Part shown: positions 58,556 through 64,000 of the stretch, one piece after another
Position numbering within the stretch: the first letter of the stretch is position 1
Layout: every line of letters starts with the position of its first letter
NCBI GenBank assembly: GCA_963848085.1
Contig: CAWKCE010000004.1
Location: forward strand, 372,001-436,000
DNA: 64,000 nt
Reading direction: 5' to 3'
Source of the DNA: CAWKCE01 sp032127035
Lineage (GTDB): Bacteria > Actinomycetota > Actinomycetes > JAHEKZ01
The notes under the pieces: generated by a model
Seen by the model: the letters and a program-made list of their open reading frames with translations, nothing else
The model's database searches: none
What the model was told of the DNA's origin: nothing
Position numbers and translations under genes: made by a program

Positions 58556-59247
58556 CGCGGGCCCCCGTCGCGGTCGCGCTGGACGCGCCGGACCTCGACA
58601 CCGCTGTGGAGTGGGCCCGGGTGACGAGCCCGCACGTCACGACCATGAAGGTCGGGCTCGAGCTGTACCTGCGCTACGGCCGCCGGGCCGTCGACGCAGT
58701 CCGCGCGGTGACGGACGCGGACGTCTTCCTCGACCTCAAGCTCCACGACATCCCCCACACCGTGGCCGGCGCCGCGCGGGCGGTAGCCGACCTCGAACCG
58801 GCCTTCCTGACGGTTCACGCATCGGGCGGACCGGCGATGGTCCGCGCTGCGGCCGAGGCGCTCCCCGGCACGCAGGTCACGGGGGTCACCGTCTTGACAT
58901 CGCTGACGGAGGACGACCTGGCAGCGGTCGGGTGGGAGGGGCCGGCCTCCGACGCGGTCACGCGGTTGGCGCGGCTGGCCGTGGGTGCCGGAGCCCGCGC
59001 CCTGGTCTGCTCCCCCCAGGAGGTGGCGGTGGTGCGCGCCGCCGTGGGTCCGACGGTCACGCTCATCACCCCGGGAGTACGGCCGCCAGGCGCCGCCACC
59101 GGGGACCAGGCCAGGGTCGCGACCCCCGCGCAGGCACTCGCCGACGGGGCCGACCTCCTCGTGGTGGGCCGACCGATCACTGCGGCCGCCGCACCCGGCG
59201 AGGCGGCGGCGGCGATCGCTGCCGGGCTCGTCGGTCAGACTGGCTGA
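58552..59247 (+). CDS. pyrF: Orotidine 5'-phosphate decarboxylase
   Basis: PyrF decarboxylates OMP to UMP, the last step of de novo pyrimidine synthesis. The 231-residue product has VAVALDAPDLDTAVEWA, MKVGLELYLRYG (Lys near residue 37), the catalytic DVFLDLKLHDIPHTVAGAA motif (Lys/Asp pair near residues 63-68), TVHASGGPAMVRA, ITPGVRPPGAATGDQARV and VVGRPITAA. The GTG start overlaps the pyrD stop. It is the last gene of the pyr operon; mihF next has its own promoter. Confidence 0.95.
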   Translation: MTRAPVAVALDAPDLDTAVEWARVTSPHVTTMKVGLELYLRYGRRAVDAVRAVTDADVFLDLKLHDIPHTVAGAARAVADLEPAFLTVHASGGPAMVRAAAEALPGTQVTGVTVLTSLTEDDLAAVGWEGPASDAVTRLARLAVGAGARALVCSPQEVAVVRAAVGPTVTLITPGVRPPGAATGDQARVATPAQALADGADLLVVGRPITAAAAPGEAAAAIAAGLVGQTG

Positions 59248-59259
59248 CCACCCCAGGCG

Positions 59260-59288
59260 TTGCCCCAGTGCGGCCCAGTCGCTAGGTT
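59260..59288 (+). promoter_or_regulatory. mihF promoter, leaderless start
   Basis: TTGCCC (59260-59265) and TAGGTT (59283-59288) are spaced by exactly 17 nt. The -10 ends 7 nt before the GTG of mihF, so the mRNA should begin at the start codon. This is the best-formed promoter in the window. Confidence 0.75.
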
Positions 59289-59295
59289 CCCTGGC

Positions 59296-59613
59296 GTGGC
59301 CCTGCCCCCCTTGACTCCCGAGCAGCGCTCGGCTGCCCTGGTCAAAGCCGCGGAGGCGCGCAAGATCCGCGCCGAGGTCAAGAACCGGCTGAAGCACTCC
59401 GGTGGCTCCCTGTCGGAGGTGTTGCGCCGCGGCCAGACGGACCCGGTCGTGGGGAAGATGCGGGTGACGGCCTTGCTGGAGTCGATGCCCGGTGTGGGCA
59501 AGGTGCGCGCCCGCCAGATCATGGAGCGGCTCGGAATCTCCGAGAGTCGCCGCGTCCGGGGCCTCGGAGCCAACCAGGCCGCAGCGCTCGAGCGCGAGTT
59601 CGGCGACGTCTGA
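59296..59613 (+). CDS. mihF: Actinobacterial integration host factor (mIHF/sIHF)
   Basis: A small nucleoid-associated DNA-binding protein, 105 residues, unrelated to enterobacterial IHF. It starts ALPPLTPEQRSAALVKAAEARK and has the helix-two-turn-helix DNA-binding part in RVTALLESMPGVGKVRARQIMERLGISESRRVRGLG. Conserved placement is between pyrF and gmk. The GTG was chosen because it directly follows a good promoter; upstream in-frame residues overlap the promoter. It is important for nucleoid structure and, in streptomycetes, development. Confidence 0.96.
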   Translation: MALPPLTPEQRSAALVKAAEARKIRAEVKNRLKHSGGSLSEVLRRGQTDPVVGKMRVTALLESMPGVGKVRARQIMERLGISESRRVRGLGANQAAALEREFGDV

Positions 59614-59617
59614 CGTC

Positions 59618-60196
59618 GTGACCGCCGACCCGCCGGTCCGCCGGCAGCGCCTGACTGTGCTGTCCGGACCGTCGGGGGTGGGCAAGAGCACCGTCGTCGC
59701 CCGGCTGCGTGTCGACCATCCCGACATCTGGCTGTCGGTGTCGGTCACGACTCGCCGGCCGCGTCCCGGCGAGGTCGACGGACTCCACTACACGTTCGTC
59801 TCGCCGGATCGCTTCGACGAGCTCGTCGAAGGCGACGAGCTGCTGGAGTGGGCCTGGTTCGCTGGTGAACGGTACGGAACACCGCGGGCGCCGGTCCGGT
59901 CCCGGTTGGCCGCTGGCGTGCCCGTCCTCCTGGAAATCGAGCTCGAAGGGGCCCGACAGGTGAGGGCGGCACAGCCGGACGCTCGCCTGGTCTTCCTGGC
60001 GCCCCCCTCCTGGTCGGTCCTCGAGTCGAGGCTGGCCGGCCGAGGCACCGAGGACCCGGCGGTGCTGGCCGAGCGGCTGGCCCGGGCGAGGGTGGAGCTG
60101 GCCGCGGCTGATGAGTTCGACGTGGTGCTGGTGAACCGCGATGTCAAGGATGTGGTGCAACAGTTGGTAGCCTGGGTGCGGTCGGTCGAGGACTAG
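59618..60196 (+). CDS. gmk: Guanylate kinase
   Basis: Gmk phosphorylates GMP to GDP. The 192-residue product has the P-loop VLSGPSGVGKSTVVARL (residues 13-29), the GMP-binding LSVSVTTRRPRPGEVDGLHYTFVS and EWAWFAGERYGTPRA, then LLEIELEGARQVRAAQPDARLVFLAPPSW. All expected functional residues are visible. The GTG is 4 nt after mihF. Probably co-transcribed with mihF and rpoZ. Confidence 0.96.
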   Translation: MTADPPVRRQRLTVLSGPSGVGKSTVVARLRVDHPDIWLSVSVTTRRPRPGEVDGLHYTFVSPDRFDELVEGDELLEWAWFAGERYGTPRAPVRSRLAAGVPVLLEIELEGARQVRAAQPDARLVFLAPPSWSVLESRLAGRGTEDPAVLAERLARARVELAAADEFDVVLVNRDVKDVVQQLVAWVRSVED

Positions 60197-60269
60197 AGGG
60201 TCCGGTCGGCCACAACCAGCACCAACCAGCACCGACCAGCAGTGCCACCGACGATCACCAGGAGCGTGT

Positions 60270-60563
60270 GTGTCCGGAGTCCATGCCGTCCCCGAGGGCA
60301 TCACCAACCCGCCCATCGACGAGCTCCTCGCCAAGACCGACTCCAAGTACGCGCTGGTCCTGTACGCGTCGAAGCGGGCTCGCCAGATCAACGCCTACTA
60401 CTCGCAGCTGGGCGAGGGCCTGCTGGAGTACGTCGGCCCGTTGGTCGACACGCACGTCCAGGAGAAGGCGCTGTCGATCGCGCTGCGAGAGATCAATGCC
60501 GACCTGCTCGTCTCCGAGCCGTTGGACGCCAGCGAGATCCCCGACACGTCGGCACCCGCCTAG
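60270..60563 (+). CDS. rpoZ: RNA polymerase omega subunit
   Basis: Omega helps assemble the RNA polymerase by holding beta-prime. The 97-residue product has GITNPPIDELLAKTDSKYAL, the conserved core VLYASKRARQINAYYSQLGEG and a C-terminal KALSIALREINADLLVSE. The GTG start is preceded by CAGGAGC. It follows gmk after 73 bp, a gap that contains four ACCAGC-like short repeats. Confidence 0.95.
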   Translation: MSGVHAVPEGITNPPIDELLAKTDSKYALVLYASKRARQINAYYSQLGEGLLEYVGPLVDTHVQEKALSIALREINADLLVSEPLDASEIPDTSAPA

Positions 60564-60596
60564 TCACCACCGCACCCCTTCGGTTGCGAGCCACGC

Positions 60597-61826
60597 ATGG
60601 CAGACCTCGTGTTGGGCGTCGGAGGCGGGATCGCCGCGTACAAGGCGGTCTCACTGCTGCGCCTGCTGACCGAGTCCGGCCACCAGGTCACCGTGGTGCC
60701 GACTCGGTCGGCTCTGGAGTTCGTCGGAGCACCGACCTGGGCCGCGCTGTCCGGGCGTCCGGCGAACGCCGAGGTATGGGACGACGCGTCGCAGGTCCCG
60801 CACGTTTCCCTCGGCCGGCAGGCCGACCTGGTGGTGGTGGCGCCGGCCACCGCCAACCTGCTGTCGCGGGCCGCCCACGGCGTCGCTGACGATCTGCTGA
60901 CCTCCGTGCTGCTGACGGCGGCCTGCCCGGTGGTCCTCGCCCCCGCCATGCACACCGAGATGTGGGAGCACCCGGCCACGGTCGCGAACGTCGCGACGCT
61001 GCGGGCACGGGGTGTTCTCGTCGTCGATCCGGCCGAAGGTCGGCTCACCGGTGCCGACACCGGCAAGGGTCGGCTCCCCGACCCGGAGGAGCTGGCGCGG
61101 CTGTGCGACCGCGTTCTGGCCCGTGGCACCGCTGCCGTCCGAGACCTCGCCGGCCGGCGGGTGGTCGTCTCCGCCGGTGGGACACGGGAGCCGGTCGACC
61201 CGGTCCGCTTCCTGGGTAACCGCAGCACAGGTCGTCAGGGCTACGCGCTGGCGGTCACCGCAGTCGCCCGTGGCGCCGAGGTCGTCCTCGTCAGTGCCAA
61301 CGTCGAGCTACCGGACCCGGCCGGCGCCGAGGTGCTCCGGGTGGGCACTGCCGCCGAGCTGCGGGACACGGTTCACGCGGCCGCCGTCGACGCCGACGTC
61401 GTCGTCATGGCGGCCGCGGTGGCCGACTTCCGGCCGGTCGCCCCGGCGCCCAGCAAGCGCAAGAAGGGTGTCGCGCCCCCGCCCATCGAGCTGGAGACCA
61501 CGACCGACGTGCTTGCCGAGCTCGTCGGCCGACGGCGTGAGGGCCAGCTGCTGGTCGGATTCGCTGCCGAGACCGGCGACACGGACGCCGGTTGGCTGGA
61601 CCACGGGCGGGTGAAGCTGGCCACCAAGGGCTGCGACCTGCTCGTGGTGAACGAGGTCGGAGCCGACCTGGGATTCGGGAGCGAGGTGAACGCGGCGGTG
61701 CTGCTCGGCGCCGACGGTTCCGAGCGAGCCGTTCCCACCGGGCCCAAGTCCGACCTGGCCGACGTGATCTGGGACGAGGTCGTCTCCCGGCTTCCTCCGG
61801 GTGCGGCGAGGCGCTCGCTAGGCTGA
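60597..61826 (+). CDS. coaBC: Bifunctional phosphopantothenoylcysteine decarboxylase / phosphopantothenate--cysteine ligase
   Basis: CoaBC performs two coenzyme A biosynthesis steps. The 409-residue product has the flavoprotein CoaC half: LVLGVGGGIAAYKAVSLLRLL, VVVAPATANLLSRAAHGVADDLL (active-site His) and the cysteine-binding PAMHTEMWEHPATV. The CoaB half begins near residue 185 with GRRVVVSAGGTREPVDPVRFLGNRSTGRQG and includes VMAAAVADFRP and the flexible-loop Lys stretch APSKRKKG. The ATG is 33 nt after rpoZ. The ordinary length supports a full bifunctional protein. Confidence 0.96.
   Translation: MADLVLGVGGGIAAYKAVSLLRLLTESGHQVTVVPTRSALEFVGAPTWAALSGRPANAEVWDDASQVPHVSLGRQADLVVVAPATANLLSRAAHGVADDLLTSVLLTAACPVVLAPAMHTEMWEHPATVANVATLRARGVLVVDPAEGRLTGADTGKGRLPDPEELARLCDRVLARGTAAVRDLAGRRVVVSAGGTREPVDPVRFLGNRSTGRQGYALAVTAVARGAEVVLVSANVELPDPAGAEVLRVGTAAELRDTVHAAAVDADVVVMAAAVADFRPVAPAPSKRKKGVAPPPIELETTTDVLAELVGRRREGQLLVGFAAETGDTDAGWLDHGRVKLATKGCDLLVVNEVGADLGFGSEVNAAVLLGADGSERAVPTGPKSDLADVIWDEVVSRLPPGAARRSLG
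61819..61824 (+). promoter_or_regulatory. Candidate metK -10 box
   Basis: TAGGCT at the 3' end of coaBC could start a transcript near 61831, giving a 42-nt leader with GAGGAA before the metK GTG. No convincing -35 was found. The leader is too short for a SAM riboswitch and none was seen. Confidence 0.35.
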
Positions 61827-61872
61827 CGCCCCAGATCCGCCCGCCCGCCGCTCCGCCGACTGCGAGGAACCC

Positions 61873-63066
61873 GTGGCCCGTCGCCTGTTCACCTCCGAGT
61901 CCGTCACCGAGGGACATCCGGACAAGATCGCCGACCAGATCAGCGACTCGATCCTCGACGCGCTCCTGCGCGAGGATCCCGACAGCCGCGTCGCCGTCGA
62001 GACCTTGGTGACGACCGGCCAGGTGCACGTGGCCGGCGAGGTGACCACCACCGGGTACGTCGACATCCCGACGATCGTCCGGGAGCGCGTTCTGGCGATC
62101 GGCTACGACTCCAGCAAGAAGGGCTTCGACGGGGGCTCGTGTGGGGTCTCGGTGTCCATCGGCTCCCAGTCGCCGGACATCGCCCAGGGCGTCGACGACG
62201 CCTACGAGGAGCGTCACGACCACTCCGCCGACCCGCTCGACCGGCAAGGTGCCGGTGACCAGGGACTGATGTTCGGCTATGCCTGCGACGAGACGCCGGA
62301 GCTGATGCCGCTGCCGATCACGATGGCGCACCGGTTGGCCCAGCGGCTCACCGACGTCCGCAAGGGCGGGCTCATCCCGTACTTGCGTCCGGACGGCAAG
62401 ACCCAGGTCACCATCGAGTACGACGGATCGCGTCCGGTCCGGGTGGACACCGTCGTGGTGTCGACCCAGCATGCGAGCGACATCGATCTGGAAACGCTCC
62501 TGCAGCCCGACATCGAGGAGCTGGTGGTCAAACCGGTGGTCGAGCAGTTCGGGCTGGACACCTCGGACCATCGCACGCTGGTGAATCCGACCGGACGGTT
62601 CGAGATCGGCGGCCCCATGGGCGATGCGGGACTCACCGGCCGCAAGATCATCATCGACACGTACGGAGGAATGGCACGGCACGGGGGCGGTGCCTTCTCC
62701 GGCAAGGACCCCAGCAAGGTCGACCGGTCGGCCGCGTATGCGCTGCGGTGGGTAGCGAAGAACGTCGTGGCGGCGGGTCTGGCCAGCCGGTGCGAGGTCC
62801 AGGTCGCCTACGCGATTGGCAAGGCTCACCCCGTCGGCCTGTTCGTCGAGACCTTCGACACCGGGATCGTGTCGGACGCCCAGATCCAAGACGCCGTCCT
62901 GCAGGTGTTCGACCTGCGCCCGGCGGCCATCATCTCGGCGCTCGACCTGAAGCGGCCCATCTACACCGCGACCGCGGCGTACGGGCACTTCGGTCGTGAC
63001 CTGCCCGACTTCACCTGGGAGCGCACGAACCGGGCCGAGGACCTCAAGGCGGCTGCCGGCGCGTGA
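61873..63066 (+). CDS. metK: S-adenosylmethionine synthase
   Basis: MetK makes SAM from methionine and ATP. The 397-residue product has FTSESVTEGHPDKIADQISD at the N-terminus, GAGDQGLMFGYACDETPELMP (near residue 128), GGPMGDAGLTGRKIIIDTYGG (near residue 247) and the phosphate-binding GGGAFSGKDPSKVDRSAAY (near residue 271). The GTG is preceded by GCGAGGAA. Its stop overlaps the priA GTG. Order coaBC-metK-priA is standard in actinobacteria. Confidence 0.97.
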   Translation: MARRLFTSESVTEGHPDKIADQISDSILDALLREDPDSRVAVETLVTTGQVHVAGEVTTTGYVDIPTIVRERVLAIGYDSSKKGFDGGSCGVSVSIGSQSPDIAQGVDDAYEERHDHSADPLDRQGAGDQGLMFGYACDETPELMPLPITMAHRLAQRLTDVRKGGLIPYLRPDGKTQVTIEYDGSRPVRVDTVVVSTQHASDIDLETLLQPDIEELVVKPVVEQFGLDTSDHRTLVNPTGRFEIGGPMGDAGLTGRKIIIDTYGGMARHGGGAFSGKDPSKVDRSAAYALRWVAKNVVAAGLASRCEVQVAYAIGKAHPVGLFVETFDTGIVSDAQIQDAVLQVFDLRPAAIISALDLKRPIYTATAAYGHFGRDLPDFTWERTNRAEDLKAAAGA

Positions 63067-64000
63067 GCAGCTCGGCCACCCCGGTTGCGCGGGTCGTCGT
63101 CGACCTGCCGCTGCCGCACCTGGACCGGACCTTCGACTACCTGGTTCCCGATGAGCTGGCAGACCGAGCGGTACCGGGCTGCCGAGTGCGCGTCCGGTTC
63201 GCCGGCCAGCTGGTGGGCGGCTACCTGCTCGACCGGGTGGCGTCGACCGACCACGCCGGCCGCCTGAGCACGTTGGCGAAAGTGGTGTCACCCGAGTCGG
63301 TCCTGGCGCCCGACGTGGCGCGGCTGGGGCGGGCGGTGGCCGACCGGTACGCCGGCACGCTGGCCGACGTCCTTCGGCTGGCGATCCCGCCCCGGCACGC
63401 CGCCGCCGAGGGGGAACCGGGTGTCCCGGCGGCTGCGCCGGTGGCCCCACCCGACCCAGGCCCATGGGCCGCCTACCCGGCGGGCGCGGGCTTCGTGGCG
63501 GCGCTGGCGGCCGGGGCCGGCCCCCGGGCGGTTTGGACGGCGGCTCCCGGGCCGGGCTGGACCGCGCTGTTGGCCCACGCCGTGGCCGCCACCCGGTCGT
63601 CCGGAAAGGGAGCCGTCGTGGTCGTCCCTGACCACCGGGACGTGGCTCGGGTCGACGAGGCCCTGACCGACGTTCTGGGCCCGGACCAGCACGTCGTCCT
63701 CACCGCCGACCTGGGGCCGAAGGAGCGGTACCGCCGCTGGCTGCGCGTCCGGCGAGGGCAGGTGTCCGCAGTCGTCGGGACTCGGGCGGCTGCGTTCGCT
63801 CCGGTCACCGACCTCGGGCTGGTCGCGATCTGGGACGACGGGGACGACCTGCATGCCGAGCCACGGGCGCCCTACCCGCACGTGCGGGAGGTGCTGGCGC
63901 TGCGCTCGCACCTCGGTGGTGCCGGCCTGCTGGTCGGCGGGTTCGCCCGGACTGCCGAGGGCGCGGCCCTGGTTGCCGAGGGTTACGCCCGCAGCCTGGT
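63063..64000 (+). CDS. priA: Primosomal protein N' (PriA), partial, helicase motifs degenerate
   Basis: The first 312 residues of an actinobacterial PriA-type replication restart protein; the gene runs out of the window. It begins VARVVVDLPLPHLDRTFDYLVPDEL, the 3'-DNA-binding domain, followed by a winged-helix part. The ATPase Walker A region (residues 160-170) reads APGPGWTALL, without the GKT lysine. The DEAH region (near residue 257) reads WDDGDDLHAEPRAPYPHVRE, and the GTRAA motif remains. ATPase activity is therefore unlikely. The zinc-binding and C-terminal domains lie outside the window. GTG overlaps the metK stop. Confidence 0.9.
   Translation, partial: MSSSATPVARVVVDLPLPHLDRTFDYLVPDELADRAVPGCRVRVRFAGQLVGGYLLDRVASTDHAGRLSTLAKVVSPESVLAPDVARLGRAVADRYAGTLADVLRLAIPPRHAAAEGEPGVPAAAPVAPPDPGPWAAYPAGAGFVAALAAGAGPRAVWTAAPGPGWTALLAHAVAATRSSGKGAVVVVPDHRDVARVDEALTDVLGPDQHVVLTADLGPKERYRRWLRVRRGQVSAVVGTRAAAFAPVTDLGLVAIWDDGDDLHAEPRAPYPHVREVLALRSHLGGAGLLVGGFARTAEGAALVAEGYARSL

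Noticed and set aside
60209..60241. ACCAGC short repeats before rpoZ
   Set aside because: Four imperfect hexamers in a 73-bp gap; too short and degenerate to call an operator.
61827..61872. SAM riboswitch before metK
   Set aside because: Only 46 bp are available and no conserved junction sequence is seen.
61405..63465. A 686-residue open frame opposite metK and priA
   Set aside because: Antisense shadow; the metK frame has every family motif.

Overview
This is a high-GC actinobacterial chromosome segment, almost entirely dense housekeeping operons. Start and stop codons often overlap by 4 nt (ATGA or GTGA). Gene content and order resemble Streptomyces, Frankia-like and other actinomycetes: dcw cluster with SepF/YggT/DivIVA, actinobacterial T-box ileS, his/trp cluster with PriA-type isomerase, and bldD next to pyrR through metK. 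No rRNA, tRNA, CRISPR array, prophage or intact insertion sequence was seen. The only possibly mobile-like gene is a DUF222/HNH endonuclease gene inside the his cluster. Genus cannot be assigned from the sequence alone.

Layout. (1) 1-11.4 kb, + strand: end of murF, then mraY-murD-ftsW-murG-murC-ftsQ-ftsZ-yggS-sepF-yggT-divIVA, closed by a strong hairpin. (2) 11.5-15.4 kb, - strand: an unknown protein, then ileS with a translational T-box leader. (3) 15.6-20 kb: a DksA/TraR-type zinc-finger protein with a Lys/Ala repeat tail, lspA, an RluA-family pseudouridine synthase, a PadR/HAAS module on the opposite strand, and an aldo/keto reductase. (4) 20-26.5 kb: dnaE, two membrane proteins, ybaK and a GntR regulator. 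(5) 26.5-35.9 kb: hisD-hisC-hisB-hisH, an opposite-strand HNH gene and SRPBCC gene, then hisA(priA)-ridA-SRPBCC-hisF and hisI. (6) 36-46.5 kb: trpE, small membrane proteins, trpC-trpB-trpA, a MauE/DsbA pair, lgt and a VIT-family transporter. (7) 46.5-48.5 kb: pyk convergent with bldD. (8) 48.7-64 kb: the pyrimidine operon pyrR-pyrB-pyrC-x-carA-carB-pyrK-pyrD-pyrF, then mihF-gmk-rpoZ-coaBC-metK-priA (cut by the window end).

How the genes work together. Region 1 makes lipid II precursors and places the division septum. The his and trp clusters share one (beta-alpha)8 isomerase, because no trpF is present. The pyr operon carries a PyrR-binding RNA element directly over the pyrR ribosome binding site. 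The bldD upstream region has a perfect BldD box, indicating autoregulation, and the protein keeps the c-di-GMP signature. Many genes have a TAGGNT-like -10 hexamer 6-7 nt before the start codon, which implies leaderless transcripts.

Points to check first. Three apparent +1 frameshifts (dksA-like gene, hisB 3' end, hisH) may be assembly errors or real lesions. Two genes (lspA and the Trp-associated membrane protein) seem to start at CTG in a CTGA overlap. IleS has a GTHH version of the HIGH motif. PriA has lost its Walker A lysine. I did not find a clearly undescribed multi-gene system; the strongest signals are regulatory or concern sequence integrity.
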